64,000 nt of DNA, from positions 1,295,501 through 1,359,500 of the forward strand of contig NZ_CP090975.1 in assembly GCF_021513215.1 (NCBI RefSeq). Reading direction: 5' to 3'. Positions 43,460-54,471 of this stretch are shown here, one piece after another; within the stretch, counting starts at the first letter, position 1, and each line of letters begins with the position of its first letter. Made by a program: the position numbers and the translations under genes. The stretch is from Suttonella sp. R2A3 (lineage in GTDB: Bacteria > Pseudomonadota > Gammaproteobacteria > Cardiobacteriales > Cardiobacteriaceae). The notes beneath the pieces were generated by a model. It made no database searches. It saw only the letters and a list, made by a program, of their open reading frames with translations, and was not told the origin of the DNA.

Positions 43460-44185
43460 ATGAATCAGGGCATCACGCTAGTGATTATCGGCAATGAAAT
43501 TCTTAGTGGTCGACGACAGGATTGTCATTTCGCTAACACATTGGCAGCGTGTAAAGCGCGCGATATACCTATAAAGCGGGTGCACTATTTGGGTGATGAT
43601 CATGATCAGCTGTGTGAACTATTCACCCAAACCCTGCATAATAAAGAAACGGTGCTCAGTTTTGGCGGGATTGGTGCCACACCCGATGATCGTACACGCG
43701 CTGCCATGGCGCAAGCCTGCGGTGTACCGCTTACGCTTCACGATGAGGGGATGGCTATTTTAGACGAAAAATTTGCCGGAACAGTGAGTGATGAGCGAAA
43801 ACGTTTAGTGACCTTTCCCCAAGGTGCTCAGCTCATTCCTAACCCGATCAACCGAATTCCCGGGTTTTATATCCACGAACACTATTGTGTGCCGGGATTT
43901 CCGCAAATGGCGCAGCCAATGATTGAGTGGGTATTAGCGCATCGCTTATCGGCGCTGGTTGATAAGCGGGTTTATCACTCGTTTCATGCCTTTCTCGCTG
44001 AGAGTGAGGCGATTGCGATGCTTGAACTGCTTGAAGCGCAGTTTCCTGAACTCTCTATTTCCTGTTTGCCACAGCTCCATCATGAATTAGAAATCGGTTT
44101 TGATGGAGAGCAATCCTTAGTGTTACAGGCGCAAGCCGCTGCACAACAGTGGCTCAGAGCACACCACTACAATTTTAAGCCTTAG
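43460..44185 (+). CDS. Molybdopterin-binding (CinA N-terminal type) domain protein
   Basis: 241 residues. IIGNEILSGRRQDCHFANTL near residue 10 and SFGGIGATPDDRTRAAMAQA near residue 67 are the MoCF_biosynth-type motifs of CinA N-terminal domains. The C-terminal CinA amidase domain is absent, as in the shorter stand-alone family. Could act on pyridine nucleotides (ADP-ribose pyrophosphatase activity is known for full CinA), but the role of this short form is uncertain. Divergent from rmuC. Confidence 0.82.
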   Translation: MNQGITLVIIGNEILSGRRQDCHFANTLAACKARDIPIKRVHYLGDDHDQLCELFTQTLHNKETVLSFGGIGATPDDRTRAAMAQACGVPLTLHDEGMAILDEKFAGTVSDERKRLVTFPQGAQLIPNPINRIPGFYIHEHYCVPGFPQMAQPMIEWVLAHRLSALVDKRVYHSFHAFLAESEAIAMLELLEAQFPELSISCLPQLHHELEIGFDGEQSLVLQAQAAAQQWLRAHHYNFKP

Positions 44186-44254
44186 TATGACGTGTATGGT
44201 TAGTTGTAAAATTGACGAGATATTCTCTCGCCTATTCTACATATCTTAATTTGG

Positions 44255-44303
44255 CTTCGTTTCAAACCAAAGTTACGTCAGAGAACAATGGTCTGAAACG
44301 AAG
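44255..44303. repeat. Long inverted repeat between CinA-type gene and TonB receptor
   Basis: Arms CTTCGTTTCAAACCA (44255-44269) and TGGTCTGAAACGAAG (44289-44303), one mismatch over 15 bp, spacer 19. No U-tract in either direction, so not a canonical terminator; a stem-loop at the 3' end of the receptor message or a bidirectional processing signal is possible. Confidence 0.6.
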
Positions 44304-44311
44304 GGTAGAAG

Positions 44312-46870
44312 CTAAAAGGTTAATTCCGCCGTTATGGCAAAACTTCTGCCTGGCGCCAGCAATACCTTGCCACCGAGATCGTCGTTAGATGCACCTACGG
44401 TACGTCGTGCCGACTCCCAGTTGGTATATTGGTAGTCGAATATATTGTATACCCCAGCATTGAGGGTTAGATTTTTATACGGTTTCCAGTAGCCAAAAAG
44501 ATCAACCGTAGTCCATTCTTTACTCAAATACTGACCCACAGCTTTGTTTCTTACCGTATTACCAGAGAATTTACCTTCGGTAAGTAGTTCCTCTTCTCTT
44601 TTCCCTTTAGAGAAAGTCACACGATTACTTAGTCCCCATTTACCGTTAGGGGCATTGTAGTCAAAGCCATAGACAATCTTTAAAGGCTGTAAGGAATCAA
44701 GAGGATAGGTGAGGTAACTGCTGTAGGCGTCAGCATTAGGTACCGTAGAGCTTACTTGCTTAGTAGCTGTTGCCGAGAAAACGGCGCTTAGACCTTCAGG
44801 CATTTTACCCCAAGCACTATTTAAGTCTGCCTGTAAATCTATACTGGCGCCATTGACACGGGCTTGTTGCAAGTTGTAATTGCGTCCATTAAAAACTTGA
44901 ATACCTGTTGCAGGAAGTGGTGAACGCCACATTATCCCTCGGCCAATCAAATTGTCGTAGTTCACGGTAAATAAAGCCAGGTTGGCGTCTAGCCAAGACG
45001 TATTCAAGCGAGCGGATAACTCGTGCATTTGTGAGGTTTCCGGCTGCAGCCTGTTTTTCATATCAATAAAACTATCAGCTTGCGCTCTATCTTCTATTTC
45101 ATCGGGTGCACCGTATATTTCACCTGCTGAGGGCAAGCGGAAGCCGGTAGCGTATTTATAACCAAAGGTTAGATAATCGGTAGGGTGGATATTCAGACCC
45201 AAGCGGTAGGCGCTATTATTGTAGTTGTCAAAAGGGAGTAGTTTTTCTTCGGAATCAAAACGATTGATTTCCCAGCGCGCGCCTAGATCAGCAGACAACC
45301 AACGGTTAAATTCAATTTGATCATTTAGGCTCAAATAAAATTTTCGTTGGTTAATTAGCGGACTATCATCATTAAAATTAATTCGTTGGCTTTCGCAAAT
45401 TAAGACGGTTTCACCATGTTTGTTTTTTCGGCTTTCACAATTTTTATGCGATGCCCTCGGAGCTGAGTATACATATTCAGTATCGTACGCATTCCGATAG
45501 TAATTAAATACATAATTGCCTTTACTGGCACCAGCATTAAGCCTGACATCATGATCCCCCCATTCGGTATCAAACCATTTATCTAATTCCAGGTTAGCAC
45601 TAGTTTGCTTTTGCTTAAAATCAAAACCATTTTGGCTTAAACGTTCTCCCCAAAAATTGGGTTTGCAATTGGGATCGGCAAAAGGTGCCAGGCTGCAGTC
45701 ACGAGTACTATTGTCTAAGTCAACACGAAAATTCTGTTGGGTTAAGGTCAGTTTGGCACGATCAACCCAAGCGGCATCCAAATCTACGGGACGATAAACA
45801 TACTCTAGACCGAAGCGTTGTTTTGTGTGTATCTCATTGCTAAAACTCTGAGAGGCAATACTCCATCTTGGCTGTGTTCCACCTTTTCTACTTTCACAGA
45901 CAACGCTATCAAATCGTTCATTTGCTTCACAAAATTCCGATTCACTTTTAAGGTGGATGTTATAGTCCTTTTTCTCTTGTTCGGCGACTATTCCGAGGTA
46001 GTGTTCTTTTTCTTCCCCAATTTTGATGCCGGCTTTAAATAACGTAGAGGCAGATTTTATCGTCATCGGATCCGGCAACAGACGGTCTTTACCTACAATA
46101 TCTTGTGGTGAAAGATTTAGGCTTCCACTTTGAAGATTAAATCCATTAACCATATAAGAGTCATCCCCAGGCTTTGGAATAGGTTTAAGATAGCGAAATG
46201 TTTGCCCGGGCGCGTTTCTTGTATTAGCCTGATATTCGTTGCCGTTACGCCGGGTATGCATCAGTACGGCGTCAAAGTTGTCGTTATCTAACGCTAGAGA
46301 AAGGCTATTTAGCCTTTGCTGATCTTTAGTGAAATAGCCGGTTTTATAACGTCCACCAAATGTTTGTCCTTCTGAGACAATATCTCTGGCTGTTTTGGTG
46401 CGCAGGGATACAGCACCACCTAAAGCACCACTACCATTGGTAACCGAATCAGATCCTTTGGTCACATCCACCTCAGTGATGTGTTCGTATTCTGCCTCTA
46501 GACGCGCACCACTGGTTGGTTGGCGATCTAATTGGAATGATTCTGCCTGAGCCAGGCCGTCGACATTAATCGCTACACGGTTACGATCTACACCATAAAT
46601 AGCATAACCTTTAGTTGCACCGTTACCTTGTTCCACTACAGAGATACCCGGATCATAACGGGTCAGGTCGCGGATATTGGCAACCTGCTCTTTATCGATA
46701 GTTTCGCTGGTTTTTTGAACTTTATTGGGTTCAGGGATATTGGCAGTTCCTTCTACTTCGATGGTTTGTAATTCCCCCTCTTCATCGGCGTAACTGTTGA
46801 GCAATGTGAGAGAGGGTATTAACCCACTGATTGCTAGAGCCAAAGGCCTTAATGGATATTTCGAAAACAA
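44312..46870 (-). CDS. TonB-dependent receptor, haemoglobin/transferrin/lactoferrin family (HpuB/TbpA-like)
   Basis: 852 residues from a TTG at 46870, favoured by GGGAG six bases upstream and a following signal peptide (KYPLRPLALAISGLIPSL to NSYA). The frame opens 13 codons earlier at an ATG without a good ribosome site. TonB-box-like LQTIEVEG lies just after the signal. Plug domain includes VDVTKGSDSVTNGSGALGGA near residue 125. The beta-barrel ends in Phe (SFAITAELTF), as outer-membrane proteins do. With the divergent TbpB/HpuA-like lipoprotein and Slam it should import iron or haem from a host protein. Confidence 0.88.
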   Translation of the reverse strand: MFSKYPLRPLALAISGLIPSLTLLNSYADEEGELQTIEVEGTANIPEPNKVQKTSETIDKEQVANIRDLTRYDPGISVVEQGNGATKGYAIYGVDRNRVAINVDGLAQAESFQLDRQPTSGARLEAEYEHITEVDVTKGSDSVTNGSGALGGAVSLRTKTARDIVSEGQTFGGRYKTGYFTKDQQRLNSLSLALDNDNFDAVLMHTRRNGNEYQANTRNAPGQTFRYLKPIPKPGDDSYMVNGFNLQSGSLNLSPQDIVGKDRLLPDPMTIKSASTLFKAGIKIGEEKEHYLGIVAEQEKKDYNIHLKSESEFCEANERFDSVVCESRKGGTQPRWSIASQSFSNEIHTKQRFGLEYVYRPVDLDAAWVDRAKLTLTQQNFRVDLDNSTRDCSLAPFADPNCKPNFWGERLSQNGFDFKQKQTSANLELDKWFDTEWGDHDVRLNAGASKGNYVFNYYRNAYDTEYVYSAPRASHKNCESRKNKHGETVLICESQRINFNDDSPLINQRKFYLSLNDQIEFNRWLSADLGARWEINRFDSEEKLLPFDNYNNSAYRLGLNIHPTDYLTFGYKYATGFRLPSAGEIYGAPDEIEDRAQADSFIDMKNRLQPETSQMHELSARLNTSWLDANLALFTVNYDNLIGRGIMWRSPLPATGIQVFNGRNYNLQQARVNGASIDLQADLNSAWGKMPEGLSAVFSATATKQVSSTVPNADAYSSYLTYPLDSLQPLKIVYGFDYNAPNGKWGLSNRVTFSKGKREEELLTEGKFSGNTVRNKAVGQYLSKEWTTVDLFGYWKPYKNLTLNAGVYNIFDYQYTNWESARRTVGASNDDLGGKVLLAPGRSFAITAELTF

Positions 46871-47328
46871 AACACTCTCCCTATAAATAAACTGTCTATG
46901 TACATCCATACAAAATAACTGATTAGAAGCAGGTTAGGCATAACGTTAGGAGGGACTTAAAGGCTTGTTGATTTCTTTTGGTATTATTTTGAATACATTA
47001 ATCTATTTTTGTCTCTCGGCTTTTGCGCAGCCGTTCCTTACAGTGATTTATTATTGTTGTGATGTGCACCCTATCATCAAAATAACTATTACTTTTTAAT
47101 AATAGAGTGTATTATACTGCGAAAATTTAGAATGCCAATCTAAATAATTACTATTCGTATTATTCGGTAAGTTGCCATTAACCGGTTAGGTATATAGGGA
47201 GGTCGGGTTAATACGCACGCGGTATCTTAACCTATTAGACCAAGAAGCGTAGCGCTTGGCCGAAGAAGTTTTTAACCTATTTATAATAATGCATTAAATG
47301 ACATGATCAGTTTTGGAGATAATGAGAT
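46871..47328. promoter_or_regulatory. Divergent control region of the host-iron locus
   Basis: This 458-base AT-rich gap separates the receptor and lipoprotein genes and contains no credible gene. Two AT dyads resemble degenerate Fur sites: 47081-47103 (AATAACTATTAC onward to TTAATAAT) and 47143-47164 (AATAAT and ATTATT arms 10 bases apart). A TATACT -10-like element lies at 47113-47118. TTAACCTATT occurs twice (about 47227 and 47272) before the lipoprotein gene. Iron control is likely from gene content; the boxes themselves are weak. Confidence 0.4.
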
Positions 47329-49266
47329 ATGAAACACAAGAAAACAAAATTAGTCAAAGGGCTATGTTGGTCACTCTTGATGTTCGCTTTGTCTGGTTGT
47401 GTTACTGGTGGTAATGTTGATTTGACTCGCATAAATACCAAACCAGTTATTGATAAACCTGCACCACCAAAGCCCAGTAAGGATGAGGTTATAGAGGTAG
47501 CGCCTAGAGAAGATGGCTTGCCGAAAAATGGCTTTGCGTTTAAAAACCCTTCAACGCGTTTTGTAGAGGACAGAGCAGGCAGACACTATCTCTTTAAGTA
47601 TATTGAGGCCATTCATTTAGTGAAGGGGGATGATTATTCGAATGTACAAAATAGACAAGAAGCTCGCAATACGTTGATGAATATCCGTGCAGAAAACAGC
47701 TATGCATTGGATGAAAGCACGTCGTTAGATACGATCACCTTTAAGCATGCCACTTATTGGGAACCTGCGAAATCAGCGAGTGACATTAAGATGGTCGATA
47801 AAACAATCACTGGGTTAACGACGACCGGCTCTCGCTGGGAGAAATATGGCGATTTTATGCGCTATTTGGATGATGATGGCTATGTAAATGAAGAGGATTT
47901 AAGAGCCATATTGAACTTTGATTATACTCAGATGGGTTTTGTTGGGTATAACTACACGAATCATTTTATGGATCATGAATATACCAATGCTACCTTGTTT
48001 TATCGCGGTATCAATCGTGCACAAAGCCTGCCTGTAACGAGTAGTGCACGCTACACCGGTAACTGGGCCTATATGGTTCCTATGACGTACTACGCAGCGC
48101 GAAATAGAGAGACTGGCACGACAGGGAGAGGGGGTAATCTGAGTTTAGGCCATTCTAAAAGCTCTTTTGTGGCTGAATTTGACGTAAATTTTGCTGAGAA
48201 AAAGCTCAATGGAACATTAAAAACCCGCACAAATGGAACGGAAACCGAGTATTTTGGGATTAATGCCAACATACAGGGTAATCAGTTCTCAGGCAAAGCA
48301 GTGGCTAAACAAGGTCAGGACAACGAGTTAAGTAAGGCGTTGAGTAATGATTCTGATGCGTTATTTGGCGGGTTTTACGGTGATAAAGGACAAGAGCTGG
48401 GTGGTGGATTTTACACCTTGGCCGATAAGAGCAAGCCTAATGGTGATAAAACGTTAGCTGTGGCGTTTATTGCTAAAAATAACGCTGCTGATGTGGGGAC
48501 AACCGCTAAGTTAAGTGATGGTACTTTGTTATCATGGGCAGAAGCTGATGCCGAAGTGAGTGTGACCGACTTAGGTGCTATTGATAACATCAAGCAACTC
48601 GCCTTGAATCATGATGGCAAGCGAGTAGTGATTGATTTGAATAATAAAAACACACAGACCATCGATGATATGCTCTATGAAGCCAATGCCTGTTGTGACA
48701 ATTACCAGTTCTTGCGCTTCGGAACACTTAGCCAGGCGAAGAAAGGTCCTGATGGCAAAGCACTTGGCAGACCTTCAGAATCGCTATTTGTTCAAGGTGA
48801 GTTAACGCCACCTGCAGAAGTGCCAACCACAGGGCAGGCGCACTATGTTGGTAAATGGCAAATGCGTACACTGGTTCAGTCCACTGCTATTAATAGTGGT
48901 GCCGATGTTCCTTTCGACATCAATTATGATGCCACTTATCGTGTTGATTTTGGCAAGAAAGAATTGATTGGTGCCTTAGTAGGCGAAACAGGGTTAACCC
49001 CTCAGGGTGAAGTTCAATCTGGCGTTACTCCGTGGATTAATATCAAAGCGGATATCAAAGGCAATCAGTTTGTCGGTACGGCGGTCATGCCGAAATCGCA
49101 ACAGATTGATGATGGACTTGCCTACAAACCGATAGAGCCTATTGTCTTTAATGAAGTAAAAGGCGGCTTATATGGTCCGGGAGCGGCAGAGTTGGGTGGT
49201 CAAATGACCTCTACCGATGGCAAAACCGGTGTCGTTTTTGCGGGCAAAAAGCAGGCGACGAATTAA
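47329..49266 (+). CDS. TbpB/HpuA-like surface lipoprotein
   Basis: 645 residues. Lipoprotein signal with lipobox LSGC (FALSGCVTGG, Cys near residue 24), then a proline-rich tether. Two beta-barrel domains follow, each ending with the family pattern: GGFYGDKGQELGGGF near residue 347 and GGLYGPGAAELGGQM near residue 612, the G-x-Y/F-G-x4-E-L/M-G-G motif of transferrin-binding protein B-type barrels. The bilobed layout fits TbpB, and HpuA is a smaller relative. Exported to the cell surface by Slam, encoded next. Ligand (transferrin, haemoglobin or other) cannot be told from sequence. Confidence 0.85.
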   Translation: MKHKKTKLVKGLCWSLLMFALSGCVTGGNVDLTRINTKPVIDKPAPPKPSKDEVIEVAPREDGLPKNGFAFKNPSTRFVEDRAGRHYLFKYIEAIHLVKGDDYSNVQNRQEARNTLMNIRAENSYALDESTSLDTITFKHATYWEPAKSASDIKMVDKTITGLTTTGSRWEKYGDFMRYLDDDGYVNEEDLRAILNFDYTQMGFVGYNYTNHFMDHEYTNATLFYRGINRAQSLPVTSSARYTGNWAYMVPMTYYAARNRETGTTGRGGNLSLGHSKSSFVAEFDVNFAEKKLNGTLKTRTNGTETEYFGINANIQGNQFSGKAVAKQGQDNELSKALSNDSDALFGGFYGDKGQELGGGFYTLADKSKPNGDKTLAVAFIAKNNAADVGTTAKLSDGTLLSWAEADAEVSVTDLGAIDNIKQLALNHDGKRVVIDLNNKNTQTIDDMLYEANACCDNYQFLRFGTLSQAKKGPDGKALGRPSESLFVQGELTPPAEVPTTGQAHYVGKWQMRTLVQSTAINSGADVPFDINYDATYRVDFGKKELIGALVGETGLTPQGEVQSGVTPWINIKADIKGNQFVGTAVMPKSQQIDDGLAYKPIEPIVFNEVKGGLYGPGAAELGGQMTSTDGKTGVVFAGKKQATN

Positions 49267-49290
49267 TCTGATGATGTAAAACATTATTCT

Positions 49291-49336
49291 CACCACCTCA
49301 AAATAGGGTTAACCATTTTGAGGTGGTGATTTTTTT
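49291..49336 (+). terminator. Strong terminator after the surface lipoprotein gene
   Basis: Perfect 14-bp stem CACCACCTCAAAAT (49291-49304) with ATTTTGAGGTGGTG (49315-49328), 10-base loop, then a run of seven T. It separates the lipoprotein from slam, so slam has its own promoter or depends on read-through. Confidence 0.9.
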
Positions 49337-49459
49337 GTGGTGTACATCGTAAATGATACTTCCTCAATAAGCTATTAACGCGGTATAAAAATAATATCCT
49401 ATGCACAGAGCACATGATCAACGCGCAATTAGGCGTAAATTTCTCACTGACCACTTATT

Positions 49460-50992
49460 TTGGCACTTCTTTTTATTAAGCCATTTTTTTCAGAAAGTGC
49501 TGGCGATACGCATACATTTAATCAGATGGGTGGTTTTATTTTTTTAGGCAATCTATCGCTAGCGTTAGCAGCCGATATGTCTCAAGAGATCCATCAAAAA
49601 TATGCGCCAACCCCAGATAGAGCGACACCCCTCGCAGAATTAACCGATGAAGAAAAAATCGCATCGGGCACACAAAATACTGCTGATGATGGTGCGCAAC
49701 CATTAGAAATAGAAGATCCTGCCATTTTGTTAACGCAACCGGCTCTATTAGAACAAGCCATCACCGCTGCGATTAAAACACAAAATATTGCAGGTCTTCG
49801 CGCTTTATTGCCCGTGTATCAGCAATACCCGGAGCGCGATATGCTTGTGGTTGAGCTGGCGCAGGCGATACTGGCTCGTGCTGATGCCCAGCCGGGGCAA
49901 TTAGCGCATCATCTGCGCAATATTTTGCAACAACGCCCCGATGCCGAAACAATCCGTTTTCAATTGGCCACAGCACTGCAAGCCAATCGTCAATACAGTG
50001 AAGCGGATGAACAGTGGTCGCGCTTACAGCAAGCTTCGTTACCAACACCATTGCAGGAAGAAATAACGGTTTATCGCAATGCTATCTCAGCGCAAAGCAA
50101 GTGGCGAGGATATGCCGGTTTTCACTTTATCAACGATAAAAACATCAACAATGCACCCAAGCAAAGTCAGGCTGGTGCCTTAGTTTATAACCCGAGAACG
50201 CGTCAGTATGAGTATAGTGGATGGGTTTTTGATCAACCCATTCAGGGACGAGGGGTGGGTTATCAGTTTGGTGGTGGAAAAAAATGGCTATGGAAAGAGG
50301 GTTTTTTCGCCACTTTAGACGCTGATGTCCAAGGAAAGTACTTTTTCCGCTACAGCCAATATAATGATTTATTGCTAAGGGTTTCACCTGCTGTTGGTCG
50401 TGCTAACTGGCGTAGTGAATGGCAGGTGGGTCCTTTTGTTGAGAGGCGCTGGTTTGCGAACCGTCCTTACTCGCTCAATGTGGGTATCTCGACACGCTGG
50501 AAATACAATTGGACACCTCAGATTCAGTCTATTGCCAGCGTTGAATATGGGCGGCAGACTCACGATGAGCGAGGATTTTTGAATAATAATAACCTTAACT
50601 TAGGTGGAACACTACTTTATCAACATAGCGCAAACCAATATTGGCTCGGTGGCGTTGACTACACGCGCGAAAGTGGTACTCGAGATGCTGATGATAGCTT
50701 CCGACGCTCTAATTTCCGCTTGGTATGGGGGCAGCGCTGGCCTCAGAATATCCATACGCAACTGTCGGTCGCACAAAGCAAAAGCCGTTATGATGGCCCT
50801 TCCTTGTTCAGTAAGGGGCAAAATCGCGAAGATAAAGAGCGGATGGTGAGTTTGTCTATTTGGAAAGAGAATTGGCAATGGAACGGGATGACGCCACGTT
50901 TATTATTGAGTAAACAACAAGTGCGGAGTAATGATTTCTTCCGACAAAGCGAAAAAAATCGGGTGATGCTGGAGTTAAAGCGGGATTGGTGA
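49460..50992 (+). CDS. Slam-type surface lipoprotein assembly modulator (DUF560), start region disrupted
   Basis: 510-residue frame. About residues 85-200 hold TPR-like helices (LPVYQQYPERDMLVVELAQA), and from about 212 an outer-membrane barrel of the DUF560 type with alternating Trp/Tyr/Arg strands, ending ELKRDW. Slam proteins move TbpB-like lipoproteins to the cell surface; the cargo gene is directly upstream. The annotated frame lacks a normal signal peptide (the first Met, 49460, is TTG without ribosome site; the next, 49525, gives an uncharged leader). A normal one appears if one T is added to the T7 tract at 49539-49545: GTG at 49497 then encodes MLAIRIHLIRWVVLFF joined to LGNLSLALA. 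Confidence 0.8.
   Translation: MALLFIKPFFSESAGDTHTFNQMGGFIFLGNLSLALAADMSQEIHQKYAPTPDRATPLAELTDEEKIASGTQNTADDGAQPLEIEDPAILLTQPALLEQAITAAIKTQNIAGLRALLPVYQQYPERDMLVVELAQAILARADAQPGQLAHHLRNILQQRPDAETIRFQLATALQANRQYSEADEQWSRLQQASLPTPLQEEITVYRNAISAQSKWRGYAGFHFINDKNINNAPKQSQAGALVYNPRTRQYEYSGWVFDQPIQGRGVGYQFGGGKKWLWKEGFFATLDADVQGKYFFRYSQYNDLLLRVSPAVGRANWRSEWQVGPFVERRWFANRPYSLNVGISTRWKYNWTPQIQSIASVEYGRQTHDERGFLNNNNLNLGGTLLYQHSANQYWLGGVDYTRESGTRDADDSFRRSNFRLVWGQRWPQNIHTQLSVAQSKSRYDGPSLFSKGQNREDKERMVSLSIWKENWQWNGMTPRLLLSKQQVRSNDFFRQSEKNRVMLELKRDW
49539..49545 (+). repeat. T7 homopolymer at signal-peptide position of slam
   Basis: Seven consecutive T in the hydrophobic core of the slam signal-peptide region. 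With seven T the charged upstream frame ends at TAG; with eight it would be joined to the Slam frame. A second T7 lies at 49484-49490. Candidate phase-variable tract or indel error. Confidence 0.5.
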
Positions 50993-51153
50993 GGTTGAAG
51001 GTTTTCCTCATCCTTTTAAGTGGACGAGCATCCATTGATGTTAAATAGCTTGGTAAACGCGTCTATCATTTCTATTCAATAGAATTCTCCCCATGAATCA
51101 TTTATCGATTATCCGAATATGACTATCATGGGGCGCTTAAACGCACTAACAGA

Positions 51154-52527
51154 CTATTTTTTCTTAGGTCCAGGCCAATTGGGTATCTCTCTCGGTTTCA
51201 CACGGGTAATCACCAAACTGTTCGCGCTCACATCTTTATTGAGTGTCGAGCCAGCGGCAACCGTTGCACCTTTATTAATCGTTAGCGGAGCAACCAAAGC
51301 GCTGTTAGAGCCGACAAAAACCCCATCTTCGATGACCGTTTGATGCTTATTTGTTCCATCGTAATTGCAGGTAATCGTGCCCGCGCCAATATTTACCTGC
51401 TCCCCAACTCGCGCATCACCAATATAGCTTAAATGATTCACCTTACTGCCATAGCCAATATTAGCGGCTTTGGTTTCCACAAAATTACCAACCTTGGTGT
51501 GATCAGCCAACACAGTTTTAGGACGGATCCGTGCAAACGGACCAATCGTTGCGTGTTCACCAATGATTGCGCTGTCGATGACGCTGTGGCTTAAGATCTG
51601 CGAGCCAGAACCAATCGAGCAATCTTTTAACGCGCTATTCGCTTCAACCACCACATGATCGCCTAAAACGACATTGCCTTTGAAAAACACCCCAGGCTCG
51701 ATTAATACGTCACGTCCCACCTGAACCCGTCCATGGACATCAATCCGGCTGGGATCAATCAGCGTTGCGCCCGCTTCGAGTAGCGCGTCGGTTTGTCGGC
51801 GACGGTAGAAGGCTTCTGCCTGAGCGAGTTGTGAGCGGTTATTGACCCCCATCACTTCTGCGTCATCTTTCACGATTTCCGCGATCACCGGTTGGTTAGC
51901 TGCATGCGACATCGCAACTAGGTCAGTGAGGTAATATTCCTGTTGTGCGTTATCGTTGGTTAAGTTAGGTAAATGTTGCTGCAATCGCTCGGCAGTAAAC
52001 GCCATAATGCCACTGTTGATCTCACGAATCGCGCGTTGTTGTTCGTTGGCGTCCTTTTCTTCAATAATTTGTGCCACGCCTCCGGCCTCATCACGCACAA
52101 TCCGCCCATAGCCATGAGGGTTATCGAGTTCTGTAGATAATAAGGCAAAGCCATGCTCGCGAGCGCGCTCGGCGAGCCTTGCTAGCGTATTCGCGCGGAT
52201 CAGAGGCACATCGCCGAGAATCACCAAAACAATCTCTGCCGCTGCAATCTGTGGTAGTGCCTGTTGCACGGCGTGACCGGTGCCGAGTTGCTGTGCTTGG
52301 TGAATCCAGGTGATGTGTGGGTAATCAGCGCTCATTGCGTCTTTCAGCGCCTCACCTTTGTGGCCGTAAATCACTGCCGGTTGTGCTTCTGGGAGTTCCG
52401 CTACGCTATCGAGTATATGGCTAAGCATCGGGCGACCGCCAATCGGCTGCAGTACCTTGCTACGCGCCGAGTTCATTCTTTTTCCCTCACCGGCAGCAAG
52501 GATAATGGCTAAAATACGTGGGTTCAT
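51154..52527 (-). CDS. glmU: Bifunctional GlmU: GlcNAc-1-P uridyltransferase / glucosamine-1-P acetyltransferase
   Basis: 457 residues, family length. N-terminal pyrophosphorylase domain has LAAGEGKRMNSARSKVL at residue 10 and LGDVPLIRANTL near residue 104. The C-terminal left-handed beta-helix (about 250-457) has hexapeptide repeats and acetyltransfer residues in INIGAGTITCNYDGTNKHQT (residues 374-393). Makes UDP-GlcNAc for peptidoglycan and LPS. Placed directly after the atp operon, as in many gammaproteobacteria. Confidence 0.96.
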   Translation of the reverse strand: MNPRILAIILAAGEGKRMNSARSKVLQPIGGRPMLSHILDSVAELPEAQPAVIYGHKGEALKDAMSADYPHITWIHQAQQLGTGHAVQQALPQIAAAEIVLVILGDVPLIRANTLARLAERAREHGFALLSTELDNPHGYGRIVRDEAGGVAQIIEEKDANEQQRAIREINSGIMAFTAERLQQHLPNLTNDNAQQEYYLTDLVAMSHAANQPVIAEIVKDDAEVMGVNNRSQLAQAEAFYRRRQTDALLEAGATLIDPSRIDVHGRVQVGRDVLIEPGVFFKGNVVLGDHVVVEANSALKDCSIGSGSQILSHSVIDSAIIGEHATIGPFARIRPKTVLADHTKVGNFVETKAANIGYGSKVNHLSYIGDARVGEQVNIGAGTITCNYDGTNKHQTVIEDGVFVGSNSALVAPLTINKGATVAAGSTLNKDVSANSLVITRVKPREIPNWPGPKKK

Positions 52528-52541
52528 GGCAATCTCCTAAC

Positions 52542-52570
52542 AAAAATAGCCGACATGGTGTCGGCTATTG
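52542..52570 (-). terminator. Terminator of the atp operon
   Basis: 10-bp perfect stem (52545-52554 with 52560-52569), loop ATGGT, with U-rich flank on the minus strand (TATTTTTG). Lies between atpC stop and glmU start. Confidence 0.8.
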
Positions 52571-52621
52571 TTTTATCAATGGGCACACAGCAATGCACGA
52601 CGCATTGAACTGTCTACCGGA

Positions 52622-53044
52622 TTATTTTTTACTGCGGCGGATAGCGGCCAACTGCGCTGCGGCTTGCATCAATTCAATCTGCGCTTTGGCATGATCAATC
52701 TTGTTCTGCGAACTGTCTTTCATGCGCTCTTCAGCTTGGCGACGCGCTGCCTCGACCCTTTCTGGATCGAGCTGTTCAGCGCGCTTGGCCTCATCAGCAA
52801 GAATCAGCGTTTCATGCGGCTGTACTTCGATAAAACCGCCAGAAACATAAATCACTTCATCTTCTTTACGGTCTTCATCAAGATACAAACGCACTTGTCC
52901 AGGTTTGAGCGCCGCGAGCATCGGCGTATGGCCAGGTAAAATCCCCAGCTCACCACCGACTGCTGTAGCAACAATCATCGACACTTCGCCATTAAATAGC
53001 TGGCGATCTGCGCTGACGACGTTGACGTGAAAGGTTTTAGCCAT
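52622..53044 (-). CDS. atpC: ATP synthase F1 epsilon subunit
   Basis: 140 residues. N-terminal beta sandwich (FHVNVVSADRQLFNGEVSMI, GELGILPGHTPMLAALKPG) and C-terminal helical hairpin (residues 88-140, RAEQLDPERVEAARRQAEER). Part of the rotor stalk; the helices regulate ATP hydrolysis. Last gene of the atp operon, 22 bases after atpD. Confidence 0.96.
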   Translation of the reverse strand: MAKTFHVNVVSADRQLFNGEVSMIVATAVGGELGILPGHTPMLAALKPGQVRLYLDEDRKEDEVIYVSGGFIEVQPHETLILADEAKRAEQLDPERVEAARRQAEERMKDSSQNKIDHAKAQIELMQAAAQLAAIRRSKK

Positions 53045-53066
53045 TCTCTGCTCCTGCCTGACGGCG

Positions 53067-54464
<1,398 letters not shown>

Positions 54465-54471
54465 TCAATTC

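Noticed and set aside
50993-51153. Gap between slam and glmU
   Set aside because: Scanned for a terminator, promoter or small gene; nothing clear was seen.
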